Assembly (NCBI RefSeq): GCF_037577855.1
Contig: NZ_JBAKFX010000073.1
Location: 1 to 14,653 of the forward strand
Source of the DNA: Dethiothermospora halolimnae
Lineage (GTDB): Bacteria > Bacillota > Clostridia > Tissierellales > VENL01
DNA length: 14,653 bases
Direction of reading: 5' to 3'
Positions 7,452 to 14,589 of the stretch are shown in pieces. A model generated the notes under the pieces. The model worked only from the letters and a program-made list of their open reading frames with translations. It was not told the origin of the DNA and ran no database searches. The translations under genes and the position numbers were made by a program. Every line of letters begins with the position of its first letter. Position 1 is the stretch's first letter.

Positions 7452-9305
7452 TTGAGGTTAAAAAAACTTATTTTGAAAAATTTTAGAGGTTATAAAGGTT
7501 TAACTTTAGATTTACGGGATGATATGAATGTTATTATTGGCAAGAATGATATAGGAAAATCTACTATAATGGAAGCACTAGAAATATTTTTTAATGGAGA
7601 TTCTAGACAAGCACTTGTTAAGGCAGAAATTGAAGATTGTAATATTCACTGTAGTGAGAAAGAAATGACAATTGGAGCTTGTTTTGAGCTAGAAAATGGA
7701 GAAAGAATAATAATGGATTCAACAAATCCCACGGATTTAAAGGAGGAGTATCTTCTAAATAAAGACGGTTATTTAGAGATATATAAAGTTTGGAATTGCT
7801 CTAAAGCAAAATTAACAGCAAGTAATTTGAAAATATATATAAATGCATATTATCCAAATGTATTTGACAAAGATCTAATTACAATGAATAACACTAATTT
7901 AAAAAAAATGTTGAGTAAAATTGAAGATAAAATTGAGAAAAATGATTTGAACAAAACTGTCAATGCAAGTATAAGGAAAGCTCTTTATAATTGTTATATA
8001 GACGAAAAAACACAGTTCTCAGAGAGATTAATTGATACAAAGAAAATTGATACTGATGCAAAAAATATATGGGACAAGCTTAAAGATTATTTTCCGTTAT
8101 ACTTTTTATTTCAATCCGATAGAGTTAATTCTGATTCGGACAGTGAAGTTCAAAACCCATTAAAGATAGCTACTAAGAAAGCATTAGATGATATAAAAGA
8201 TAAACTAGAAGATGTTGAAAAATATGTAGATAAAAAAGTAAGTAAAATAGGTAAGGAAACTATTGCGAAGCTTAAAGAGCTTGATCCTGAAATAGCGAAA
8301 AAATTGAAAATAAATTTAGATTTTAAATCACCTTGGAGTAGTATTTTTAAATATGATTTAGAAAGTGATGATGGAATACCACTTAATAAAAGAGGAAGTG
8401 GTGTAAAAAGATTAATATTACTTAGTTATTTTAGAGCAGAAGCAGAAAGGGTCTCCAAAGAATGTAATAAAAATAATATTATTTATGCTATTGAAGAGCC
8501 AGAGACATCACAACATCCTAACTTTCAAACAATGATAATGGAATCACTTGTAGAAATAGGTGAAGATAAAAAACATCAGATGATTATAACAACACATACT
8601 CCTGAAATAGCTAAAATGGTAGATAAAGATTCTTTAATTTTAATTGATAGAAATGAATTTAAAGAACCTATATTAATAACAGATGAGAATGTAAGGCTAA
8701 GAAATATATCTAATACACTAGGCTTATTACCAGAATATAATACCAAAGTATTAGTGTGTGTAGAAGGGAAAAATGATGTGAATTTCTTAAAAAATTTAAA
8801 TAGAATACAAGAATTAAGAGATGTAGTTAATTTAGAAAATGAGTTAATAACAATAATTCCAATGCAAGGTAGCAATTTAAAACAATGGATAAAGTACGAC
8901 TATTTAAGAAAATTCAATGATATAAAAGAAATTCATATATATGATAGAGATAGACGAGATTATATAGATAAAATTAAACAGATTAATGAAGCAAGTGATG
9001 GTCGTAGGCTTGGATTTAACACCAAACTTTATGAAATGGAAAACTATATTTGCCCTAAATTGATAGAAAAAGTATTTAAAGAAAAAAGAAGATTGGAAGT
9101 TGATTTGTCAGATTATTATACTGAATGGCATGAAAAGGATGTTCCCAAGCTATTGGAAGAAGTATATGAGCTTAGAGAAGCTGAAATAAAGAGCTTTTTA
9201 AATGGAGTAGTAGCGAAAAATATTACAAAAGAAATTTTAGAAGAACATGGAGTATATGATGAAGTTTATACTTGGTTTGAAAATATAGCCAATATGGTTG
9301 AGTAG
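7452..9305 (+). CDS. OLD-family ATP-dependent nuclease (AAA ATPase plus TOPRIM)
   Basis: This 617-residue protein has the two-part architecture of overcoming-lysogenization-defect (OLD) nucleases. The N-terminal ABC/SMC-type ATPase starts with LKKLILKNFRGYKGLTL, then Walker A GKNDIGKS (30-37), a charged and probably coiled-coil insert (about 242-290), an ABC signature-like LNKRGSGVKRL (311-321), Walker B IIYAIEEPE (343-351) and an H-loop TTHTPE with H382. The TOPRIM nuclease follows: acidic E438 in VEGKND (437-442) and a D-x-D pair in IYDRDR (496-501). Members cut or nick DNA and several act in phage defence. No UvrD-like helicase gene adjoins it, so this is not a standard Gabija pair; it resembles a class 1 or stand-alone OLD. 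The start is TTG at 7452, supported by AGAGGGGG (7438-7445). It ends at a strong bidirectional terminator. Confidence 0.9.
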   Translation: MRLKKLILKNFRGYKGLTLDLRDDMNVIIGKNDIGKSTIMEALEIFFNGDSRQALVKAEIEDCNIHCSEKEMTIGACFELENGERIIMDSTNPTDLKEEYLLNKDGYLEIYKVWNCSKAKLTASNLKIYINAYYPNVFDKDLITMNNTNLKKMLSKIEDKIEKNDLNKTVNASIRKALYNCYIDEKTQFSERLIDTKKIDTDAKNIWDKLKDYFPLYFLFQSDRVNSDSDSEVQNPLKIATKKALDDIKDKLEDVEKYVDKKVSKIGKETIAKLKELDPEIAKKLKINLDFKSPWSSIFKYDLESDDGIPLNKRGSGVKRLILLSYFRAEAERVSKECNKNNIIYAIEEPETSQHPNFQTMIMESLVEIGEDKKHQMIITTHTPEIAKMVDKDSLILIDRNEFKEPILITDENVRLRNISNTLGLLPEYNTKVLVCVEGKNDVNFLKNLNRIQELRDVVNLENELITIIPMQGSNLKQWIKYDYLRKFNDIKEIHIYDRDRRDYIDKIKQINEASDGRRLGFNTKLYEMENYICPKLIEKVFKEKRRLEVDLSDYYTEWHEKDVPKLLEEVYELREAEIKSFLNGVVAKNITKEILEEHGVYDEVYTWFENIANMVE

Positions 9306-9308
9306 AGA

Positions 9309-9340
9309 AAAAATACACTCTTATTTAAGAGTGTATTTTT
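9309..9340. terminator. bidirectional Rho-independent terminator between convergent genes
   Basis: AAAAATACACTCTT (9309-9322) and AAGAGTGTATTTTT (9327-9340) form a perfect 14-bp stem with an ATTT loop. Because the arms carry A on one side and T on the other, it should work for the nuclease gene on the plus strand and for the recombinase gene on the minus strand. Confidence 0.92.
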
Positions 9341-9357
9341 AAGTAATATCAATGGTT

Positions 9358-11025
9358 TTAGGCTATAAAAAGTATTTTATAATAAAGTGTGTTGCGAAGA
9401 GCCGTACCACAAATGACCTCATAATTTTTCTTTTTAGTATTATCTTTGTTATATTTAGTTAAATCAACATTATTAAAATGTAGAATTATTTCTTTAACAG
9501 TCCTGTCTTTTAGTTTTTCGGCAGGATTGATTTTTATTTCTTTTATTATGTTATGTAGTAATTTAATCTTTTGGTTATCATCGGCTCTTTCAAAGGTTTT
9601 TTCAAAACTTTTTAGCAAGATAGATATTTTTTCATAATCTAATTTATTACTATTAATACTGTTAAGCTTTAATCTTAATTTTTTAAGTTCTTTCTCTTGT
9701 TTATCAATTTTACTATTTAAGCTTTCAATTTTTTCAAGCAAAGTTTTTTCACCAATTTTTTCTACCTTATCATCATCGACAAGATAATCAACGTATTTTT
9801 CTTTATTTTTTTTACTATTAGTAATTGTCTTTTCAATAATTTTAATTTCATTTTTAAGTTCCTTAGTATCAATGTCTCCTCCCACATTCTTACTAATAAC
9901 ATCTATTACATCAGGTTGATTAACAAATTCTTTAATTTCTTCTAATACTATTTTTTCTGTATTTTTAGCGTTTATTAAATTAGGCTTACAAACAGCTTTT
10001 TTATTAGCCCACTGACTACAACAATAATAACGGTAATACTCATTTTTTTTATTTTGCTTTTTTATTCTATGTGAAACCATAGAAGCACCACATTGAGGAC
10101 ATTTAGGTAGTCCACTTAGCAAATAAGTTATATGAACTTTCTTTTCAGGTTTTTTACCTACTAATTCTCTTTTTTGTCTAGTTCTTTTCCATAAATCTAT
10201 ACTTATTATAGGTTCATGTTGGCCATCAACAAGAATATAATCTTTCTCTTTATTATTTTTTCTATTATTTTCTCTTTTGGTGTTCCAGTCTTTTCTAACA
10301 TCCCAGCGAATTTTTCCAATGTAAATGGGATTGTCTAGAATTCCTTTAACTGTTTGATAACTCCAACTACTATTTTTCTTGGTAGGATATTCTTCTAACC
10401 TATTATTTAAATATCTACAGATTTTAGAATATCCCCAATTTTTATTAGTATACAAGTCAAATATTTTTTTTACGGTATTTGCTTCTTTTTCATTTATTAT
10501 TAATTCTTTATTCTTAGATGTATAACCCATTACACTGCCACCATTCCATTTTCCTTCTCTAGCTCTTTGTTTCATGCCTGATTTAGCCTGCGTGAGAATT
10601 GTTTCTCGTTCCATCTCTACAATAGCACCTAGAATTTGAGCCATTGCTTTCCCCATAGGTGTAGAAGTATCTATGCCATCCTCTTTTGAGATTAAATAAA
10701 TATCTCTTTCGTGTAAATACTTTATCAATTGGTTTAAATCAGCACTGTCTCGTGAGATTCGTGAAAGTTTATATATTAAGATAGCATCATAATCATTTGG
10801 ATTATTGTCTATTTTTCGTATCATTTTTTTGAAATCTATTCTATCTTCAAAATTTTTTCCAGATATACCTTCATCTTTGTAGATATTAACAATGTTATAA
10901 TTATATGCCTTACAGTATTGTGTTAACTCTGTTTCTTGAGCCTTGATACTATAATTTTTAGTTTGTTCTTGCGTACTAACGCGAAGATATAAAACAACAT
11001 TTTTTACTTTTCTTTTTTGAACCAT
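9358..11025 (-). CDS. large serine recombinase (site-specific integrase/resolvase type)
   Basis: This 555-residue recombinase would integrate, excise or invert DNA between att sites through a covalent phosphoserine link. The resolvase catalytic domain (about 8-150) shows the nucleophile S17 in YLRVSTQEQ, the YKLSRISRDSADL segment (85-97) and the long helix around PMGKAMAQILGAIVEMERE (123-141). A recombinase domain (about 165-285) includes NPIYIGKIRWD (232-242). A zinc ribbon has CPQCG (309-313), CC (335-336) and C346. A Lys/Glu-rich coiled coil (about 385-460) and a tail follow. Length is normal for large serine integrases and all key residues look intact. AAGGAGG (minus strand, 11045-11039) lies 13 nt from the start, a little long. 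The gene opposes its neighbours and is bounded by terminators. The last 20 or so residues lie beyond the domain I recognise. Confidence 0.93.
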   Translation of the reverse strand: MVQKRKVKNVVLYLRVSTQEQTKNYSIKAQETELTQYCKAYNYNIVNIYKDEGISGKNFEDRIDFKKMIRKIDNNPNDYDAILIYKLSRISRDSADLNQLIKYLHERDIYLISKEDGIDTSTPMGKAMAQILGAIVEMERETILTQAKSGMKQRAREGKWNGGSVMGYTSKNKELIINEKEANTVKKIFDLYTNKNWGYSKICRYLNNRLEEYPTKKNSSWSYQTVKGILDNPIYIGKIRWDVRKDWNTKRENNRKNNKEKDYILVDGQHEPIISIDLWKRTRQKRELVGKKPEKKVHITYLLSGLPKCPQCGASMVSHRIKKQNKKNEYYRYYCCSQWANKKAVCKPNLINAKNTEKIVLEEIKEFVNQPDVIDVISKNVGGDIDTKELKNEIKIIEKTITNSKKNKEKYVDYLVDDDKVEKIGEKTLLEKIESLNSKIDKQEKELKKLRLKLNSINSNKLDYEKISILLKSFEKTFERADDNQKIKLLHNIIKEIKINPAEKLKDRTVKEIILHFNNVDLTKYNKDNTKKKNYEVICGTALRNTLYYKILFIA

Positions 11026-11102
11026 AACAGATAATATGCCTCCTTATTTTATAGGATAAATTCATATATTAATTATAACTCAGCACCATAAAAGTTAGCA
11101 AT

Positions 11103-11135
11103 AAAAAAAGCACCTTTTTTAAGATGCTTTTTTTT
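11103..11135 (-). terminator. Rho-independent terminator of the small minus-strand gene
   Basis: On the minus strand AAAAAAGCATC pairs with GGTGCTTTTTT with one G-U pair, followed by a T run. It overlaps the end of the 47-codon gene and lies about 78 nt before the recombinase start, so the two genes may be only partly co-transcribed. The T-rich plus-strand side could also end plus-strand transcription. Confidence 0.7.
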
Positions 11136-11262
11136 CTGGTATATCTATCTCACTTTCACTATCTAATAAAATTTCTTCAATTATATTTAAAAATTCATTT
11201 ATTCTATTTTCTTTTTCAATATCTTCTTTATCTTTAATTATTTCACTCATTAATGTTTTCAT
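11119..11262 (-). CDS. small hypothetical protein upstream of the recombinase (47 residues)
   Basis: The frame encodes a 47-residue, highly charged, probably helical protein starting MKTLMSEIIKDKED and ending EIDIPEKKAS; I do not recognise it. Support comes from context: a strong minus-strand promoter at 11337-11364, a full SD at 11302-11293, and a terminator covering its end. Its SD is odd. The strong SD belongs to an 11-codon frame (11294-11259) whose stop overlaps this ATG in an ATGA junction, so translation may be coupled; the nearest SD of its own is a weak AGGTG about 10 nt upstream. Position and direction just before the recombinase would suit a small regulator or directionality factor, but nothing in the residues proves it. 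Confidence 0.45.
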   Translation of the reverse strand: MKTLMSEIIKDKEDIEKENRINEFLNIIEEILLDSESEIDIPEKKAS

Positions 11263-11336
11263 TTGAACATCACACCTATCTTTTTTTTACACATCACCTC
11301 CTAAAAAATATTTTATGAATTTTAAGCATTTTTAAT

Positions 11337-11364
11337 ATTATAGCAGATAGTTTTTGTATTTCAA
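11337..11364 (-). promoter_or_regulatory. strong sigma-A promoter, minus strand
   Basis: Reading the minus strand, TTGAAA (11364-11359) and TATAAT (11342-11337) are 16 bp apart, and TGC directly before TATAAT makes an extended -10. It faces the 47-codon gene and the recombinase. This is the best promoter match in the window. Confidence 0.7.
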
Positions 11365-11392
11365 TAGTTTGGAGAAAAAAGTTTAAAATTTT

Positions 11393-11420
11393 TTATTAAA
11401 GTTATTAAACTGCATATAAT
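11393..11420 (+). promoter_or_regulatory. possible promoter for the DUF2958 gene
   Basis: A consensus TATAAT (11415-11420) is preceded at 16 bp by TTATTA (11393-11398), a poor -35 match. Transcription would start near 11427, leaving a leader of about 130 nt before the chosen start at 11559. It is divergent from the minus-strand promoter at 11337-11364. Confidence 0.4.
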
Positions 11421-11558
11421 GCAACAAATAGAAACATCCAAAATAAAAAACATAGTAAAAGAATTGTTAAAGGCTAGGAAAACAAAAGGAGAATGAAAGC
11501 TCTAGATGAAATTTCACTGGAATTTTATTTTAGAGCGATTAAAAGGGAGGATTATATT

Positions 11559-11906
11559 ATGGCAAAAGAATTATTTAATAAAGAACTTAAAGAAAGGTTA
11601 GGAGTATCAGCTTTGTATGAACAAGAAGACAAAGAAGATCCAACTGTATATGTTAAGTTTTTCGACATTTTTAGCAATTGGACATGGTATGTAATGGAAA
11701 GTAGAGAGCAGGAAGATGGAGATTATTTATTCTTCGGCTTTGTAGCAGGAATGGAAAATGAACTAGGTTATTTTTCATTAAGAGAATTAGAAAGTGTAAA
11801 TAAAAAATTCCCAAGAATAGAAAGGGATTTACATTTTAAACCTACTTTACTATCTAATATTAGAAAGAAGTATAAAGAACCTTACAGACCATATCCAAAG
11901 TTATAA
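11559..11906 (+). CDS. DUF2958 family protein
   Basis: This 115-residue protein matches DUF2958, a family common on plasmids and conjugative elements with no firm function. The recognisable core is YVKFFDIFSNWTWYVMES (31-48), then LFFGFVAGMENELGYFSLREL (57-77) and IERDLHF (87-93). ATG at 11559 is chosen because GGGAGG (11545-11550) is 8 nt upstream and the length then equals the family's usual 110 or so residues. An in-frame ATG at 11493 would add 22 residues, but its AGGAG is 1 nt away, too close to be useful. It is followed by its own terminator and then the RadC-like operon, a neighbourhood seen in accessory segments of mobile elements. Confidence 0.85.
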   Translation: MAKELFNKELKERLGVSALYEQEDKEDPTVYVKFFDIFSNWTWYVMESREQEDGDYLFFGFVAGMENELGYFSLRELESVNKKFPRIERDLHFKPTLLSNIRKKYKEPYRPYPKL

Positions 11907-11927
11907 AAGTAAAGATTATTAAGAGTT

Positions 11928-11957
11928 AGCCCTTACAAAGTTATTGTAGGGGCTTTT
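11928..11957 (+). terminator. Rho-independent terminator after the DUF2958 gene
   Basis: AGCCCTTACAA (11928-11938) pairs with TTGTAGGGGCT (11944-11954) over 11 bp with one T-G wobble, loop AGTTA, then TTT and a T-rich run a few bases on. Confidence 0.8.
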
Positions 11958-11994
11958 ATGATTTTTTGAAAGATTAAGAAGTTAATGTTTATAC

Positions 11995-12015
11995 CAAATT
12001 TTAATAAAAAATTTG
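11995..12015 (+). repeat. 8-bp inverted repeat in the radC leader
   Basis: CAAATTTT (11995-12002) and AAAATTTG (12008-12015) are perfect inverted arms around AATAA, 19 nt before the SD of the RadC-like gene. It could be an operator or a weak leader hairpin. AT-rich palindromes of this size arise often by chance here. Confidence 0.35.
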
Positions 12016-12048
12016 AGTTTATGAAGAGAATTTAGGGAGGAATTTAAA

Positions 12049-12657
12049 ATGAGCAGACAATTGATAAAGGAAAGAGCAAGTAAATATGGGGTTAATACTT
12101 TGATGGATTTTGAGATATTAGCATTACTAACTAATATTAAAGTGGAGGTATTACAAGAGCTTAAAAATATTAATGAATTAAGAGATAAAGTAGATATGTT
12201 AGAAATAACAGATTTACAAAAACAGAAGCTTAAAGCTCTATTTGATATTTCTACAAGAATAGCTAAAGAAAACACAGATATTAAAGACAGTATTAAAAGC
12301 CCAAAGGATATAGCAGAGCTTCTAAAAGAAGAAATGAGATATCTTAAAAAAGAAGAATTTAGAATTGTTCTCTTGGATACAAAGAATAAAGTAATAGATA
12401 TAAAAACTATATCTGTAGGGAGTTTAAATGCAAGTATCGTTCATCCAAGGGAAGTATTTAAAGAAGCTATATTAAAAAGTAGTGCCAGTATAATTTTAGT
12501 GCATAACCATCCAAGTGGTAATCCTAGTCCTAGCAAAGAAGACATTAATATTACAGAGAGATTAATTAAAAGTGGTGATTTAATAGGGATTAAGGTTCTG
12601 GATCACGTTATTATTGGAAACAGTTATACGAGTCTAAAAGAAGAAGGAATTATATAA
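12049..12657 (+). CDS. RadC-like JAB/MPN domain protein
   Basis: This 202-residue protein has the RadC architecture. The C-terminal JAB/MPN metalloprotease-like domain (about 82-202) carries the intact JAMM signature: E135 in VHPREVF, then HNHPSGNPSPSKED with H152, H154, S156 and D165. The N-terminal part retains the RERLxKYG-like start (KERASKYGVNTLMDFEILALL, 7-27), but the helix-hairpin-helix section is shortened and degenerate compared with chromosomal RadC of about 225 residues. Despite its name, RadC has no proven repair role, and mobile-element copies are common. GGGAGGAA at 12035-12042 supports the start. It is the first gene of a tight operon with three small unknown genes. Confidence 0.92.
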   Translation: MSRQLIKERASKYGVNTLMDFEILALLTNIKVEVLQELKNINELRDKVDMLEITDLQKQKLKALFDISTRIAKENTDIKDSIKSPKDIAELLKEEMRYLKKEEFRIVLLDTKNKVIDIKTISVGSLNASIVHPREVFKEAILKSSASIILVHNHPSGNPSPSKEDINITERLIKSGDLIGIKVLDHVIIGNSYTSLKEEGII

Positions 12658-12670
12658 GGGAGGAATTTAA

Positions 12671-12928
12671 ATGGGAACTATGAATATGGGCTATCATTAT
12701 GATATGGCTAAAAGTAATGGTAATCATTACAGTTTAATTATAGATGGAAGAGAAGTTATTACAAACGGAACATATTTAAGTGTTCTACAAAATTTTAAAA
12801 GTGAAGTTAATTATCACAGAGGAAGATTTCTGAAAGCTCATATTATAATGGTAAAAACCTATGATGGTAGGAAGAAAGAAGAAACAGATGAGATAGTTAG
12901 AGAATTTGATAATAGGAGGGAATTTTAA
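12671..12928 (+). CDS. hypothetical protein, 85 residues
   Basis: I do not recognise this protein. It has a Tyr/His/Asn-rich N-terminus (MGYHYDMAKSNGNHYSL), a beta-hairpin-like IDGREVITNGTYL (24-36) and a charged C-terminus. No signal peptide or membrane helix is seen. Its SD GGGAGGAA begins directly after the radC stop, so the two are co-transcribed. The SD of the next gene is encoded within its own last codons. Confidence 0.75.
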   Translation: MGTMNMGYHYDMAKSNGNHYSLIIDGREVITNGTYLSVLQNFKSEVNYHRGRFLKAHIIMVKTYDGRKKEETDEIVREFDNRREF

Positions 12929-12931
12929 AAA

Positions 12932-13333
12932 ATGAAACTGTATTATAGATTTGAAAGACGTAAAGGGATTTTTTCTGATGAAGTTTTAAGTAATATCCAG
13001 TTAGTTCTAAATTCTTTTGAGAGAAAGGGAGTTATTAGAAACATCATTATAGATAAATCTAAAATTAGATTTTGTAGTAATAATGAATTTGAAGATTTTT
13101 ATTTAACTCCTAGTAATGTTAAAAGAAGAGAGCTAAACTGTGCTGGAGATTATAGTCTTGTTTGTATCTTAATTATTCTTATATTAAAGATACATTGTAA
13201 AGAAGATTTTAAATTTACAGCAGATTGTTTTGTAGAAAACAAAGTAGATCCAATTTTCTTTAGAGCGATAAAATATACAAATAAAATGCTTAAGACTAAA
13301 ATTAGATTAAACAATACACAGTTTATATTTTAG
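12932..13333 (+). CDS. hypothetical protein, 133 residues
   Basis: I do not recognise this protein. It starts MKLYYRFERRKGIFSDEV and has a hydrophobic stretch YSLVCILIILILKIH (about 74-88) that could be a buried helix or a single membrane segment. Three cysteines lie nearby (C71, C78, C89), with C99 beyond. It starts 3 nt after the previous stop, with AGGAGGG at 12914-12920. It is third in the radC operon. Confidence 0.75.
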   Translation: MKLYYRFERRKGIFSDEVLSNIQLVLNSFERKGVIRNIIIDKSKIRFCSNNEFEDFYLTPSNVKRRELNCAGDYSLVCILIILILKIHCKEDFKFTADCFVENKVDPIFFRAIKYTNKMLKTKIRLNNTQFIF

Positions 13334-13345
13334 GAGGGAATATTG

Positions 13346-13666
13346 ATGGGCAGAAAAATAAAGGTCATTGGAAATTCAATTGGAAATATAGAAAAAGCAA
13401 TTATAAATCATCTTAAAAGCAAAGAAATGACTAACAAATATGATACTTTTAGAAAGCTTATGGGAGTTTATAGAGAAGATATAGTTCCAGAAGATGAGCA
13501 TAATGTAGTAGTTCATCTCCACTCTGGAAGTAGTGAAGGTTATTATGTTTGCTTGGGAACATTAAAGAATAATGAGCTCACAAACTATTTTTTTATAAGG
13601 TTTCACTGTGAACTTCAAGAAGTGATAAAGTTCCAAAATGAACTTCTAAGAATACTAGAGATATAA
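13346..13666 (+). CDS. hypothetical protein, 106 residues
   Basis: I do not recognise this protein. The C-terminal half looks like a mixed alpha-beta fold (HNVVVHLHSGSSEGYYVCLG, then FIRFHCELQEVIKFQNELLRILEI). The ATG at 13346 is preferred because AGGAGGG lies 7 nt upstream (13332-13338); an in-frame TTG at 13343 is less likely. The SD overlaps the stop codon of the preceding gene. It is the last gene of the operon before a terminator. Confidence 0.72.
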   Translation: MGRKIKVIGNSIGNIEKAIINHLKSKEMTNKYDTFRKLMGVYREDIVPEDEHNVVVHLHSGSSEGYYVCLGTLKNNELTNYFFIRFHCELQEVIKFQNELLRILEI

Positions 13667-13697
13667 TTGCTATAAAAAAATAAAAATGATATTCTAT

Positions 13698-13726
13698 AAA
13701 AGAAAGTCCGAATGGGCTTTCTTTTT
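13698..13726 (+). terminator. Rho-independent terminator closing the radC operon
   Basis: AAAAGAAAGTCC (13698-13709) pairs with GGGCTTTCTTTT (13714-13725) over 12 bp with one T-G wobble and a GAAT loop, followed by one more T. Confidence 0.88.
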
Positions 13727-13750
13727 AACTAGGTAGAAGGAGTAGATTTT

Positions 13751-13969
13751 ATGTTAAATAGAATCAAGGCAATTAATCTTTTGGTACATTTAAATGACAT
13801 AGAAATAAAGAACATGAAGAAAATTCTAGATAAGCATAAAAAAGTAATTAACAATACAAATAATAATGAACCTTTTATTATAGAAGATAATAACACAATA
13901 ATAGCTGGTTTTATAAAAGAGAATATTCTTTATATAGAAACATTCCAAGATAATATTAAAATATTATAA
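13751..13969 (+). CDS. hypothetical protein, 72 residues
   Basis: I do not recognise this small protein. It has a Lys/Asn-rich N-terminal helix (MLNRIKAINLLVHLNDIEIKN) and a beta-rich end with NEPFIIEDNNTIIAGFIKEN. AAGGAG at 13737-13742 is 8 nt before the ATG. It lies between two terminators with the next gene 20 nt downstream, so these two form a unit. Confidence 0.7.
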   Translation: MLNRIKAINLLVHLNDIEIKNMKKILDKHKKVINNTNNNEPFIIEDNNTIIAGFIKENILYIETFQDNIKIL

Positions 13970-13989
13970 ACAAATGGGGGATTGTTAGG

Positions 13990-14556
13990 ATGGAGAATAT
14001 ACTACATAAAATAAAAGGACTTAAAGAAAAAGATTTTACTCTTGAATTATGTAAAGAGCTTTTATTAACAGATATTAAATACTTTCAATATATACCAGAT
14101 AAGTTTAAAGATCTAGATATGAGCATGAGAGTGTTAGGTAAAGATAAGAGCTTAATTAAATATGTTCCTGATAACATTAAAGAAAAGCATGAAGAAACAT
14201 TAAATAAGATGAGTATCTCAAATCATGTAGCCATAATTAGATCGAAAGAAGAAAACTTAGATAAAATAGCAGATAATTTAAGAGATTTGAAAAAACACTA
14301 TTTTCATAAAAGTGTAGATATTATAGAGTTCAAAGAAGATTTATTAGATTATTACAAGCAAGGGGAGAAAGTTGTTTTAGTTAAAAGTAATTCAGATGAG
14401 TTAATGGATTTTGTCTGGTTAGCCGATGAAGATTATTTTAATAAAGAAGATAATATTATAACACTGGATGGTATTGAAGTGGAGTTTATAGCTTATGAAG
14501 ATATACAAGAATATTTAATCCTAGAACCAGAAAAATACTATAAAATAATAGATTAA
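13990..14556 (+). CDS. hypothetical protein with DUF4116-like repeats, 188 residues
   Basis: The N-terminal third contains two short repeats, KYFQYIPDKFKD (30-41) and KSLIKYVPDNIKEK (53-66), in the style of DUF4116 repeats in which a residue block is followed by Y-V/I-P-D/E. The rest (about 75-188) is acidic and lysine-rich and matches nothing I know. A GGGGG run at 13976-13980 serves as SD. No signal peptide or membrane segment is visible. Confidence 0.72.
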   Translation: MENILHKIKGLKEKDFTLELCKELLLTDIKYFQYIPDKFKDLDMSMRVLGKDKSLIKYVPDNIKEKHEETLNKMSISNHVAIIRSKEENLDKIADNLRDLKKHYFHKSVDIIEFKEDLLDYYKQGEKVVLVKSNSDELMDFVWLADEDYFNKEDNIITLDGIEVEFIAYEDIQEYLILEPEKYYKIID

Positions 14557-14567
14557 TTAAACCTTAT

Positions 14568-14589
14568 AAAGCCCAAATGGGCTTTTTTT
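14568..14589 (+). terminator. Rho-independent terminator
   Basis: AAAGCCC (14568-14574) pairs with GGGCTTT (14579-14585) around AAAT, followed by TTTT. Its right arm shares AATGGGCTTT with the terminator at 13698-13726. The 64 bases after it are AT-rich with no gene. Confidence 0.85.

Noticed and set aside
7452..9305. Gabija system
   Set aside because: The nuclease resembles GajA in architecture, but no UvrD-like GajB helicase is adjacent on either side.
9364..9381. TATAAAA-AGTA-TTTTATA palindrome in the 3' end of the recombinase gene as an att core
   Set aside because: Such AT-only palindromes are expected by chance in this DNA, and no second copy was seen in the window to pair with it.
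9358..11025. Plus-strand open frames opposite the recombinase, and minus-strand frames opposite the large exported protein and other genes
   Set aside because: They lack SD sequences, have low-complexity products, and lie antisense to genes with clear family motifs.
11419..11496. 25-codon plus-strand frame starting MQQIETSKIKN, overlapping an ATG at 11493
   Set aside because: It has no SD, and its start codon overlaps the TATAAT box of the likely promoter, so it would not be on the transcript.
11493..11558. Extended N-terminus for the DUF2958 protein
   Set aside because: The AGGAG is 1 nt from this ATG, while the ATG at 11559 has a well-spaced GGGAGG and gives the normal family length.
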